Position numbers and translations under genes: made by a program. The notes below the pieces were generated by a model. It searched no databases. It worked only from the letters and a program-made list of their open reading frames with translations, and was not told the DNA's origin. A stretch of 64,000 nt of DNA from the NCBI GenBank assembly GCA_963743875.1, contig CAVURM010000002.1, forward strand, positions 62,001 to 126,000. The letters run 5' to 3'. The DNA comes from RHKX01 sp963743875 (GTDB lineage Bacteria > Actinomycetota > Thermoleophilia > Solirubrobacterales > 70-9). Position 1 is the first letter of the stretch, and each line of letters starts with the position of its first letter. Shown here in pieces: positions 8,728 through 18,951 of the stretch.

Positions 8728-9333
8728 ATGCCGGACACCACCTGCCACATGTCGATCTCGCTCGACGGCTTCGTCGCCGGGCCGGACCAGAGTCGCGAGC
8801 ACCCGCTCGGGAAGCGCGGAAGGGAGCTGCACGGCTGGCACCTCGGCGACGAGCGCGCCAACGAGGCCGACGAGACCGCGACCGGCTGGCTCATGCGCCC
8901 GCGCGGCGCCTACGTCATGGGCCGCAACATGTTCGGGCCGATCCGCGGCGAGTGGGAGGAGGACTGGCGCGGGTGGTGGGGGCCCGAGCCGCCGTACCAC
9001 GCACCGGTGTTCGTGCTCACCCATCACGCCCGCGAGCCGATCGAGATGGAGGGCGGGACGACCTTCCACTTCGTCACCGACGGCTTCGACGCCGCCTACG
9101 CACAGGCGCGCGAGACGGCCGGCGACGACGGCGTGGACATCGCGGGCGGCGCCTCGACCGTGCGGCAGGCGCTCGTCGCCGGGGTCGTCGACGAGCTCAC
9201 GCTCGACATCGCCCCGGTCCTGCTCGGGTCCGGCGAGCGGATCTTCGACGGCGTCGAGTCCTTCGGGTTCGAGCCCGTCGAGGTGCTGCATTCGCCGCTG
9301 GCCACGCACATCCGCTACCGCCGGGCGAGCTGA
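8728..9333 (+). CDS. RibD C-terminal / dihydrofolate-reductase-like protein
   Basis: 201 residues; ATG 8728 is preceded by gaaaggg and begins right at the conserved first strand (TTCHMSISLDGFVAGPDQS). Further family marks are VMGRNMFGP, a Trp-rich loop (EEDWRGWWGPEPP), VFVLTH, then GGASTVRQALVAGVVDEL and IAPVLLGSGERIF. Known: this DHFR-like reductase family uses NAD(P)H, and most members have no assigned substrate; they are not the housekeeping FolA. A second, more distant member is at 33455-34003. It stands alone at the left border of the accessory region. Confidence 0.82.
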   Translation: MPDTTCHMSISLDGFVAGPDQSREHPLGKRGRELHGWHLGDERANEADETATGWLMRPRGAYVMGRNMFGPIRGEWEEDWRGWWGPEPPYHAPVFVLTHHAREPIEMEGGTTFHFVTDGFDAAYAQARETAGDDGVDIAGGASTVRQALVAGVVDELTLDIAPVLLGSGERIFDGVESFGFEPVEVLHSPLATHIRYRRAS

Positions 9334-9402
9334 AGGCCGAACCCTCGACGTCGCAGCCGTCGCAGGATTCCCAGTACCTACTACTTCCCCCTGTTCAGTC
9401 GC

Positions 9403-9520
9403 GCAGGCGATCGGTGACGTCGCTTGGTTCGGCCTCCTTCTAGGTGCCTTACTTCTGATCGTTGTCGGAGTCGCCCGCCTCGCCCGCCGGGTCGGCGCCC
9501 GGGGCCAATCGGCAGGCTGA
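9403..9520 (+). pseudogene. Orphan transmembrane tail
   Basis: One frame reads DVAWFGLLLGALLLIVVGVARLARR then VGARGQSAG and a stop at 9518-9520. This is a convincing membrane helix with a basic flank, like the C-terminal anchor of a surface protein, but no start codon or upstream domain accompanies it. The rest of the 9334-9741 gap holds only this tail and the tRNA-like fragment at 9614. Inference: remnant of a gene lost when sequence was inserted here. Confidence 0.3.
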
Positions 9521-9613
9521 ATCACCGTTGCGCAACCTGTCCGGCTGGCGTTAACGGCGCGGACGTTCACGCGTGCGGTAGCTCGAGGCCGAGTGACATT
9601 CGGCCCAGGAACA

Positions 9614-9646
9614 GAAGGTCACTGGTTCGAACCAGTCAGGCGCGCA
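9614..9646 (+). repeat. tRNA-Arg 3'-end fragment A (att-like scar)
   Basis: Contains gaaggtcactggttcgaa then ccagtcaggcgcgca: the variable loop, T-arm stem (ACTGG/CCAGT) with TTCGAAC loop, and a slightly mutated acceptor strand. It matches fragment B (13520-13561) over the first 18 bases exactly. No 5' half of a tRNA precedes it. Known: integrases commonly use the 3' half of tRNA genes as attachment sites. Inference: an old attachment-site remnant. Confidence 0.55.
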
Positions 9647-9741
9647 CTGCTCAAACCATCGCGGCGCAGCCGGCCCTGGCCAACGACCGTGGCCAGCGCG
9701 CCTCCCTCCCGCAGCGCCCGGAGTACCCTCGTGTCGGTGGG

Positions 9742-11082
9742 ATGAGAGCGACACCCGAGATCAGCTACGCGTCCAACGGCGAGCTCTCGATCGCCTACAC
9801 CGTTCAGGGCTCCGGTCCCGTCGACCTCATCTTCGTACCCGGGTTTGTCAGCCACCTCGGGCTTCTGTTCGGCAACGAGGTGTCGGGCCGCTTCTGGGAC
9901 CGCCTCAGCTCGTTCTCGCGACTGATCGTCTTCGACAAGCGCGGCCAGGGACTGTCGGACACGGGCGGGGCCTACACCCTCGAGAACATCGCCGCCGACG
10001 CGCTCGCCGTCCTCGACGCCGCCGGCTCCGAGCGCGCCGCGGTGCTCGGCGTCTCCGAGGGTGGGCCGGCCGCGACGATGCTCACCGCCGGGCATCCGGA
10101 CCGGGTCAGCCACCTGATCCAGTTCGGCAGCTACGCCAGGCTGTCCGCCACTCCGGACTATCCCGAGGGTCTATCGGAGGAGCGCCTCGGGCGGCTCGAG
10201 GCGATCATGAAGGACCGCTGGGGCGATCCGGGCACGCTCGAGCTCTGGGCGCCCTCGATGGCCGACGATCCGGTGCAGCGCGAGTGGTGGTCGCAGCTGA
10301 TGCGCTGGGGGGCCGGACCGGGAACGGCCCGGACGCTGATGGCGATGTATCGCGAGGTGGACGTCCGCCCGCTGTTGCCCGTGATCACCGTTCCCGCGCT
10401 CATCCTCTGGCGCGATGGCGACCGCGTGCTGCCGCCGCGGTTCAGCCGCACCGTCGCCGATGGGATCCCGGGAGCCGTCGGCATGGAGCTCCATGGGGAC
10501 GACCACATCCCTTGGGCGGGGGACGCCGACTCGGTGCTCGGCGCGATCGAGGAGTTCCTGACCGGCAGGCCGGCGGCTGCGCCGGCGCGCCGCGTGCTGG
10601 CGACGGTTCTGTTCACGGATCTCGTCGACTCGACCGCGCGCGCCGCCGAGCTCGGGGACGGTGCCTGGGGGGAGTTGCTGGACGACTGCGGTAGGCGCTG
10701 GCGTCGCGAGATCGACCTGCATCGGGGCCGGTTCGTAAAGAGCACCGGCGACGGCCTGCTCGCGACCTTCGACGGCCCCGCCCAGGCCGTTCGGGCCGCG
10801 GGCGCGTTGCGCGACATCGTGCGCCCGCTCGGGCTAGAGACCCGCTCGGGCATCCATACCGGGGAGTGCGAGCTGCTCGGGGACGACATCGCCGGCATCG
10901 CCGTCCACATCGCGGCCCGGGCCGAGGCCGCGGGGCGCCCGGGCGAGGTGACAACGACGAGAACGGTCAAGGATCTGGTGATCGGCTCCGGGCTCTCGTT
11001 CGAGGAACGCGGCGTCCACGAGCTGAAGGGCGTACCGGGCGAATGGCCGCTCTTCGCGGCAGGATCGACCGGGGACGGCTGA
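9742..11082 (+). CDS. Alpha/beta hydrolase fused to a class III adenylate/guanylate cyclase
   Basis: 446 residues; ATG 9742 was chosen because the hydrolase fold begins at once (ISYASNGELSIAYTVQG). Residues 1-275 are an alpha/beta hydrolase with nucleophile elbow GVSEGG (Ser105) and a late HGDDHIPW histidine. Residues about 287-440 are a class III nucleotide cyclase: metal-binding FTDLVDST (Asp293) and KSTGDGLLATF. The position usually held by the Asn of VNLAAR is VHIAARA, a substitution I associate with actinobacterial hydrolase-cyclase fusions. Known: the cyclase half makes cAMP or cGMP; the role of the hydrolase is not established and it may be a sensor. It lies between tRNA fragments A and B. 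Confidence 0.85.
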   Translation: MRATPEISYASNGELSIAYTVQGSGPVDLIFVPGFVSHLGLLFGNEVSGRFWDRLSSFSRLIVFDKRGQGLSDTGGAYTLENIAADALAVLDAAGSERAAVLGVSEGGPAATMLTAGHPDRVSHLIQFGSYARLSATPDYPEGLSEERLGRLEAIMKDRWGDPGTLELWAPSMADDPVQREWWSQLMRWGAGPGTARTLMAMYREVDVRPLLPVITVPALILWRDGDRVLPPRFSRTVADGIPGAVGMELHGDDHIPWAGDADSVLGAIEEFLTGRPAAAPARRVLATVLFTDLVDSTARAAELGDGAWGELLDDCGRRWRREIDLHRGRFVKSTGDGLLATFDGPAQAVRAAGALRDIVRPLGLETRSGIHTGECELLGDDIAGIAVHIAARAEAAGRPGEVTTTRTVKDLVIGSGLSFEERGVHELKGVPGEWPLFAAGSTGDG

Positions 11083-11338
11083 AATCGACGGACTATTCAA
11101 GTGCTACCAGCCCGTCGACTTCGCCTCCGAGCGCTTCGATGAATCATCGAAGCGCACCGGCGAATGCAAGGAGGAGGGGGAGGTACCCCTCAGCCGGTTC
11201 ACGAAGCCGAAGGTGGAGCTGGATTTCAAGTGCAGCGCCAAGGCCGAGTTCCCGCCGCCCGGCTCCATTGCCGAAAAATGCCTGGGCATCACCATCATCT
11301 CCGGGTCAATGACCCTGAAGAGGACCAAGCAGGGCTGA
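11081..11338 (+). pseudogene. C-terminal fragment of a secreted Cys-containing protein
   Basis: Directly after the cyclase stop, an open frame without start codon reads IDGLFKCYQPVDFASERF, then RTGECKEEG, VELDFKCSAKAEFPPPGS, IAEKCLGITII and ends MTLKRTKQG at TGA 11336-11338. Four cysteines and beta-type alternation suggest the C-terminal half of an exported protein. I do not recognise the family. The cyclase gene has replaced the 5' half, so this looks like the right-hand piece of a gene cut by insertion or deletion. From 11339 to 11480 I see nothing further. Confidence 0.4.
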
Positions 11339-11480
11339 CCCACGCCCAAAGCGGTCGATGGCAGGGCGCGCGAACTGCAGCGTGGTCTAACAGGGCCGAC
11401 CAAAGTCGCTCGTAAGCCTGTCTGGACCTGGCCCGTTCCGGTGGACAGGCCAGGAAACCCGGGGCCGAGGACGTCGCTGG

Positions 11481-13067
11481 CTACTCGCAGGGGTTCGAGG
11501 GCGGGCCGCCGGTCGCGGCTGTCCAGGCGGCCGGCTGGTGAACGTTCCCTGAACAGGTCTCGAGCTGCCTCGTTAGCGCTCGGAGCTGGTCCTGCGATTC
11601 CCGGTCCCGGTCGTTCCGGGGCGGCCAGAGGTTGTGGTTCTCCTTCGGGTCGCTGTCGATGCGGTAGTGCTCGGAAGACTGTGCCGTCCGACAGCGGCGC
11701 GTCTCGTGCCGGACGACCTTGTCGTAGTCGACGTAGACCTGCGGTCCCTTCCGAACCCCGGTGAACGTGCAGGCGAGGGTGCCCCCGGCGACCTTGCCCT
11801 GCTGGTCGACCTCGATCAGAAGCGGCCGGTCGGGGGACCAGGAAGCGTCATCGTCGAGCGCGCCGAGCAACGAGCGCCCGTCGATCCGGCGGCAGTCGCC
11901 TGCGGCGACGCACGGCGCGGCGCCGGCGAGGTCGAGGAGCGTTGGGGCGATGTCGATGTTGGCGGTCGGGAGTGAGACCCGCCGGGGGGCGGGGGCACCG
12001 AGGTACTGTTCGGGAACCTTGACCATCGCCGGTACCTGAAGGGACTGCTCGTAGGGCAGACCCTTCGACTTGACGATGCGGTGCTGGCCGTCGAAGAAGC
12101 CGTTGTCGGAGTAGAAGACGAAGACGGTGTCCTTGAGCTCGCCGTGGTTGCGGAGGTTCTCGACGATCTGGCCGACTCCCCGGTCGACCTCATGGAGCGC
12201 GGCTGCGCGGCAGCGCATCCGCCGCTGGATTTCCTCCTTGGCCGCCTTGTCGATCGGTGGCAGCTTGCGGATGAACTGGGGCTTGTCGGAGAGGTTGCTC
12301 TCGCGCGCCGGATGCGGGGGCAGGTGAACGCCCGGGAGGCCGCGGACGCCGCCTAAGACGTCGGGGCCGGGCAGCGCGCTGTGGTCACAGACGCCTCCCG
12401 CCAAGTGGTCGCTGTGGGGGGCGAGCTCATCGATCTGGATGAAAAAGGGCTGGCCGGAGTCGCTGAAGTTGCGGAGCAGATCGCTGGTCCGGTGATGGAG
12501 GTCGCGGGTCACGTAGGTCCCCGGGGTGTCGCCGTGGACGTTTACGGTTCGCCCGTCGATCGAGAGTTCGTAGTCGCGATAGTGGAGCCGAACGAGGCCG
12601 ATCCAGCGATCCCACCCGGGGGGAACCTCGGTCCTCCCGCCGCGTCGGTATCCATTCAGGTACCGGCCGACGTGGGCGGTCCGGTAGCCGGCGTCTCGCA
12701 GCCAGGCGGGAAGCACGTTCGCGTTGTCCTTGAGGTCGCCGTAGCCCGGCTTGTTGGAGAGGACTCCGTTGTTGTGGCCGTACTGACCGGTCAGCTGCGT
12801 GGCGCGGGACGGGCAGCAGAGCGGGGAGGTGGCGATGAAGTTCGTCAGCCGCGTGCCGCCGTGGTCGAGCAGCCGGAAGGTCTTCGGCATCACCTTCTTG
12901 TTGAAGATCTGGGAGTCCTGGTCGTCGGTAATGATCACGACGAGGTTCGGTTGTGCGGCGGAGCCCGGGCTCGGCGCGTCCCGGTCGGATCCCCCGGCCG
13001 CCGCGGTCCCGCCGGCACCGAGGAGGACGGCGAAGCCCATCGCGGCAGCGAGCTTGCGTGAGCTCAT
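11481..13067 (-). CDS. Secreted sulfatase (arylsulfatase/alkaline phosphatase superfamily)
   Basis: 528 residues with an N-terminal signal sequence (KLAAAMGFAVLLGAGGTAAAG). Metal-binding NLVVIITDDQD (Asp48, Asp49) and the formylglycine motif CCPSRAT, in which Cys84 of C-x-P-S-R would be oxidised to the catalytic formylglycine. Further family marks: YRTAHVGRYLNGY, DSGQPFFIQIDELAPH, FYSDNGFFDGQHR and NIDIAPTLLDLAG. Known: such enzymes hydrolyse sulfate esters and need a formylglycine-generating enzyme, which is not in this window. Length is normal and the gene is intact. It is the only large leftward gene between tRNA fragments A and B. Confidence 0.88.
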   Translation of the reverse strand: MSSRKLAAAMGFAVLLGAGGTAAAGGSDRDAPSPGSAAQPNLVVIITDDQDSQIFNKKVMPKTFRLLDHGGTRLTNFIATSPLCCPSRATQLTGQYGHNNGVLSNKPGYGDLKDNANVLPAWLRDAGYRTAHVGRYLNGYRRGGRTEVPPGWDRWIGLVRLHYRDYELSIDGRTVNVHGDTPGTYVTRDLHHRTSDLLRNFSDSGQPFFIQIDELAPHSDHLAGGVCDHSALPGPDVLGGVRGLPGVHLPPHPARESNLSDKPQFIRKLPPIDKAAKEEIQRRMRCRAAALHEVDRGVGQIVENLRNHGELKDTVFVFYSDNGFFDGQHRIVKSKGLPYEQSLQVPAMVKVPEQYLGAPAPRRVSLPTANIDIAPTLLDLAGAAPCVAAGDCRRIDGRSLLGALDDDASWSPDRPLLIEVDQQGKVAGGTLACTFTGVRKGPQVYVDYDKVVRHETRRCRTAQSSEHYRIDSDPKENHNLWPPRNDRDRESQDQLRALTRQLETCSGNVHQPAAWTAATGGPPSNPCE

Positions 13068-13519
13068 CTAGCCCACCACCTGGAATGCGTGCATGGCCGG
13101 AGTGGGTTCCGCGTTTCGATCGGCTCGACCTGTGATGCGGCCTCTCTCAACTGTGGATGGTCGGGGAGGGTCCGGGGGAATCGTTACCCGTCACGTCGGC
13201 AAGGCTACTCGAGGTCGTTAGCCATGCACCAATCCAATCCACGGAACGGCTTCCCGCTGCCTGGAGGTACGAGTTCGTGGTCTCGTCTCGACAAGGATGG
13301 CCACGCCGCGCGGTCGAGCAAGCGCAATTACCGAGTTGTCAGCCTCATCCCGACGACCGCGATGGCGGCGGCCCGTGCTTGTTGGACAGCAACCCGATCG
13401 ACGATCCGTTTGTGACACCAATTCAGGCACCAATCTGAGCGCATGTGAGGGCAACTCGGAACAACTGAAACGTGATGAAACCCGCCCAAGCACCTGAGAG
13501 CCAGCGCATCACAAGTTCT
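13068..13519. other. Non-coding stretch upstream of the sulfatase
   Basis: I see no gene with a plausible start and family here. The base composition is visibly less GC-rich than the surroundings, with runs such as gcaattaccgagttgtcagcctc. It should hold the sulfatase promoter (reverse strand, close to 13100), but I cannot point to a convincing -35/-10 pair. It ends at tRNA fragment B. Confidence 0.4.
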
Positions 13520-13561
13520 ACGAAACCGAAGGTCACTGGTTCGAATCCAGTCGGGCGCACT
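13520..13561 (+). repeat. tRNA-Arg(ACG) 3'-half fragment B (att-like scar)
   Basis: Reads from an anticodon loop (ctACGaa, anticodon ACG for Arg) through variable loop aggtc, a perfect T-arm (ACTGG, TTCGAAT, CCAGT) and acceptor strand CGGGCGC plus A. The expected 5' acceptor GCGCCCG and a pairing anticodon stem are absent upstream (the five bases before the loop are AAGTT against ACCGA). It is therefore a 3' half and not a gene. This is what an integrase crossover in the anticodon loop leaves behind. Confidence 0.65.
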
Positions 13562-13827
13562 CTCACGATCGGCCGCGATGGCCGATGGAATTGGGATTCG
13601 CCAGCTCTGCCGAGGACCATCGAAGACCCGCCGAAACGGGATCGCGGCGCCCGGATCTACCCCGGGCGCCGCCAAGCATCGAGGCGAGAGTCACCGCGAC
13701 GAGGAGGCCGCTCTTGCCGGTTGATCGGGTCCGCCCCTCCCTCGCCTGCGGCAACCCAGCAACTCACAGTGCACCGGATGGCCGCCCGGCTCGCGTGCCC
13801 CCGAGCCACATCTATCCTACATCCGCG

Positions 13828-14445
13828 ATGCAAGCAGAGACGCAGTCGAAGGGGGTCACCCGTCGCTCTCGACGCCGCAGCCAGCCGAAGTTCTTCGAGG
13901 CTGTCATAGCCGATGCCAACACGACCTACTTTCATTCCGGCCAGCGCTTCGACAGCTCGAAGCGCCTCCGCTCGCTCCTCGACATCTTGCGGCTGATCTG
14001 GAACAGCGACGGATTCCTAGCCCAGGTCGTCTACCGATTCGGGGCACGGATGTGGGGTATCGGCGTGCCGGTTCTGCCGCGGATCGCAAGGGGCATCACG
14101 ATGATGATCGCCCAGATGTCGATCGGCGACACCGTGATAGTGCGGCCAGGCGTCAGCATCTCACACGGCTACGTTTGCATCGGTGGGCTGACAGAGATCA
14201 GAGCCGGGACCCTAATCGCGCCCTTCGTGTCGATCGGACTTCTGGCCGCCGACTTTCGGGGGCCGACGATCGGCAATCTTTGCACCATCGGGACGGGGGC
14301 GCGGATCCTCGGCCCGGTCGAGATCGGCAACCGGGCGCAGGTCGGTGCCAACGCCGTCGTCCTCACCGACGTGCCGGCCGGCAGAATCGCGGTCGGCGTC
14401 CCCGCCCAACTCGTCGACCCCCCCGACCTTGGCGACGAGGACTGA
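13828..14445 (+). CDS. Left-handed beta-helix (hexapeptide) acyltransferase, serine-acetyltransferase-like
   Basis: 205 residues from ATG 13828. A longer frame exists upstream, but only from here does the protein look real (MQAETQSKGVTRRSRRRSQPKFF). The N-terminal half is helical; the C-terminal half has hexapeptide turns: IGDTVIVRPGVSISHGYVCI, IRAGTLIAPFVSIG, IGNLCTIGTGARILGPVEIG, then NRAQVGANAVVLTDVP and the usual GVPAQLV ending. Known: CysE-like members acetylate serine or sugars from acetyl-CoA. Catalytic His is plausibly in ISHGY. It lies alone between tRNA fragments B and C. Related enzymes often serve polysaccharide synthesis, but none of that machinery is nearby. Confidence 0.72.
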   Translation: MQAETQSKGVTRRSRRRSQPKFFEAVIADANTTYFHSGQRFDSSKRLRSLLDILRLIWNSDGFLAQVVYRFGARMWGIGVPVLPRIARGITMMIAQMSIGDTVIVRPGVSISHGYVCIGGLTEIRAGTLIAPFVSIGLLAADFRGPTIGNLCTIGTGARILGPVEIGNRAQVGANAVVLTDVPAGRIAVGVPAQLVDPPDLGDED

Positions 14446-14464
14446 TCGCGAGCCGTTCCGGCGC

Positions 14465-14493
14465 GGCCACTGGTTCGAATCCATTCGGGCGCA
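14465..14493 (+). repeat. tRNA-Arg 3'-end fragment C (att-like scar)
   Basis: Reads ggccactggttcgaatcc then attcgggcgca. It shares the T-loop and the acceptor strand CGGGCGCA with fragment B, with one T-stem mismatch (CCATT for CCAGT). Its last base coincides with the point where the reverse-strand sigma factor sequence stops matching its family. It begins 20 bases after the acyltransferase stop. Confidence 0.5.
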
Positions 14494-15015
14494 AAACCGC
14501 AGCCTGAGAACGGTCAACTCGAGCGCCCCTAGCTTTGGTATCTCTCCCTCGACCGCGATCCGCTGCTCCATCAACTCGAGCGCATCGTCATCTGAGCCGA
14601 TCCGCTCGATCAGCGTCGCGTCTCCTTCATCCTCCGAGCCGACCGGCTGATCCAACGACGCAGCTCGGCGGTTTTGGTTTGCCTCCAGCGCTTCGAGGAC
14701 ATCCATCGAAGGAATGCCCAGGTGCTCGGCGATTTCCCGGACCGAGGGTGATCGCCGCAGGTCGGCTCGAAGCTCAGCGGATGCCGCCTCGACATCGGCG
14801 ATCCGGTCATGAAGGCTGCGGGGAACGCGAACGGTCCAGACGCGATCGCGGAAATGGCGCTTTAGCTCGCCGAGAATCGTTGGCGCGGCAAATCCTTGGA
14901 ATGGAACTCCTCGATCGATATCAAAGCGATCCACCGCCTTGACCAGGCCGATGCAGGCCACCTGGACGAGGTCCTCCGAGGGCTCGGGGCGGCACTCGCA
15001 GGATCGGCCGTGCAA
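14494..15015 (-). pseudogene. Sigma-70 family factor (SigB/SigF type) truncated at both ends
   Basis: The reverse strand reads from EDLVQVACIGLVKAVDRF (region 2.1-2.2) through APTILGELKRHFRDRVW and RVPRSLHDRIADVEAA (region 2.4/3), REIAEHLGIPSMDVLEAL, LDQPVGSEDEGD, to ELTVLRLRF. Region 4, which should continue with the -35-binding helix-turn-helix, is missing: after LRLRF the frame enters tRNA fragment C. The N-terminal region 1.2/2.1 is also missing, with a stop just before the TTG at 15015. Without region 4 it cannot act as a normal sigma factor. Known: SigB/SigF types govern general stress responses. Confidence 0.75.
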
Positions 15016-15128
15016 GGCCGACTAGTTCAGACGATTCAGGAAGAGCTAGCCCGCCCGGCCCCACCCCGCCAGACCGACGATTAGGGGCCAGGCGTCCATT
15101 CCGCTCAAGGTGAAGTCGAGATAGGTCG

Positions 15129-16628
15129 ATGCTCAAACGCGGGATGCGGATTCCGCAGCGGTTCCGACCGCGAGTCCGCCGAAGCTCTACCGAGATGGGA
15201 AGTTTGAGCACTTCGATCGAACACAGCGACGTCAGCCGGTGGCTTGCAGCCAGAGCCGTTCGCCTGGTCATCCTGTCGTTGGGAATCGTCCTGCTCGCGG
15301 TCCTGCTCGTCCCGCGGTCCTCGGAGGCCGCGGACATGCTGATCTGTCGCAAGTTCGACAAGGAGGGCGATAAGAAGGGGCGCACGATCCACGTCAACGG
15401 CAAGGGTGTGAAGTACAACGCCGGGGACGGGAACGACACGCTCTACGGCACCCCCAACGACGACATCCTCAACGGTGGAAACGGCAATGACCGCGTGTAC
15501 GGTGGAGGGGGCGACGACATCGTCTGCGGCGGAACCGGCAACGACCGCGTGTTTGGCGATGCCGGTAATGACGCCGTCTATGGCGAGGAGGGGGACGACC
15601 AGACCGAGGGTGGTCCTGGTGATGACTACGTACTGGGCGGGGCGGAAGAGGATCGAGTCTCCACCTGGGGCGATGGGCTTGATTTTGCGGATGGTGACTA
15701 CGGCGCGGACGTGGTCGTCGGCGGGGCCGGCGATCAGATCTTCGGCGGCACGCTGAACGACGTGTTGTCGGTGAGGCTCACAAGCGGGGAGGCCGAGAGC
15801 GCGGAGTACGTGAACGGCGGCTACGACGACGACCGGATCGTCGGCTCAGAGTTCGCGGACACCCTGCAGGGCAACATCGGCGAGGACAAGATCTTCGGCC
15901 ACGGCGGCGACGACATCATCCGAGGTGGCGGGTCCAACGACTTCCTCCAGGGTGATGGCGGAGACGACTCGCTGTTCGGGGAGAACAACGCCGATGCCCT
16001 GCGCGGCAGCGACGGAGACGACACTCTCACCGGTGGTGAGGGGCGAGACGACTTCTGGGGTGACGCCGGGTTCGATCTCTGCAATTTCCTCGGGAATGGG
16101 GAGAGGTTGAACTCCTGTGAGCGGCTGAAGGAGGATGACCGCCCCGGCAGGGCCGTCCCCACAGCTGCCAGGGGCGGAGGAAAGCCCGGGGGTCAGTCCG
16201 GATCGGCTCAGTTCGTCACCTCTGATGGCTACCCCTTCCCGGACAAGTACTCCAAGATCGCCGGGTTCAACATCCTCAGGGAATCTGATGGCACGGGTGG
16301 CATGAAGCTTCTCGACAAGGACTCCTCCCGCGGGGACAAGCCGAACGTGGTCGCCCTCGGCACGGTCTATCGGCCGCGTGAGTTCGACGGGGTGATCACC
16401 TCCCATCCCAAGCACCAGCAGATCGAGTGGGCCTACACCAACACCTGTTCGCGCGACTACTCATCCCCTGACGTGTGGCGCTCGACCGGCAACCACTCCA
16501 CCACGCCGGTCAAGTTCAACATCACGATGCCTCCGAAGCGCGGAACGAAGTGCGATGTCGCGATCTGGGGCAAGATCGGCAACTCGAAGTCGAAGAAGGC
16601 TCTGGCGGCCAAGCTGCTCTATCGCTAG
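15129..16628 (+). CDS. Secreted RTX-type calcium-binding repeat protein
   Basis: 499 residues from ATG 15129; ATG 15144 or 15195 are possible alternatives. An N-terminal membrane/signal segment (LVILSLGIVLLAVLLVPRSSEA) is followed, from about residue 95 to 325, by tandem nonapeptides of the GGxGxDxxx kind (GNDTLYGTPNDDILNGG, GGNGNDRVYGGGGDD, GGDGGDDSLFGENNAD). A Cys-containing cap (CNFLGNGERLNSCERL) and a Gly-rich linker lead to a ~120-residue C-terminal domain with two more Cys. Known: RTX repeats fold as Ca2+-loaded beta-rolls outside the cell. The C-terminal domain is unknown. There is no type I secretion system nearby and the N-terminal signal implies Sec export. Confidence 0.82.
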   Translation: MLKRGMRIPQRFRPRVRRSSTEMGSLSTSIEHSDVSRWLAARAVRLVILSLGIVLLAVLLVPRSSEAADMLICRKFDKEGDKKGRTIHVNGKGVKYNAGDGNDTLYGTPNDDILNGGNGNDRVYGGGGDDIVCGGTGNDRVFGDAGNDAVYGEEGDDQTEGGPGDDYVLGGAEEDRVSTWGDGLDFADGDYGADVVVGGAGDQIFGGTLNDVLSVRLTSGEAESAEYVNGGYDDDRIVGSEFADTLQGNIGEDKIFGHGGDDIIRGGGSNDFLQGDGGDDSLFGENNADALRGSDGDDTLTGGEGRDDFWGDAGFDLCNFLGNGERLNSCERLKEDDRPGRAVPTAARGGGKPGGQSGSAQFVTSDGYPFPDKYSKIAGFNILRESDGTGGMKLLDKDSSRGDKPNVVALGTVYRPREFDGVITSHPKHQQIEWAYTNTCSRDYSSPDVWRSTGNHSTTPVKFNITMPPKRGTKCDVAIWGKIGNSKSKKALAAKLLYR

Positions 16629-16664
16629 CCCGCACCCGGCCGACCCGTAGTTCGGCCAAGCGAC

Positions 16665-16697
16665 GTCCGGGCCGGCCACTCCTCGTCAGGCCCGGAC
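16665..16697. terminator. Hairpin between convergent genes
   Basis: GTCCGGGCC and GGCCCGGAC form a perfect 9-bp stem with a 15-base loop between the stops of the RTX gene (+) and katG (-). There is no U-run on either side, so it is a candidate bidirectional terminator only. Confidence 0.45.
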
Positions 16698-16709
16698 ATC
16701 GAGCCAGGT

Positions 16710-18935
<2,226 letters not shown>

Positions 18936-18951
18936 GGTGATCCTTTCGGGG

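Noticed and set aside
13488..13561. An intact tRNA-Arg gene
   Set aside because: The 3' half folds well, but the 5' acceptor strand and the anticodon stem do not pair, and no D-arm is recognisable. It was kept as a 3' fragment only.
13585..13827. N-terminal extension of the hexapeptide acyltransferase
   Set aside because: The extra 81 residues are Pro/Arg-rich without family similarity; the ATG at 13828 gives a normal N-terminus.
15360..16110. Tandem DNA repeat in the RTX gene as a CRISPR or minisatellite
   Set aside because: The periodicity follows 9-codon protein repeats with variable bases, so it reflects the beta-roll and not an array.
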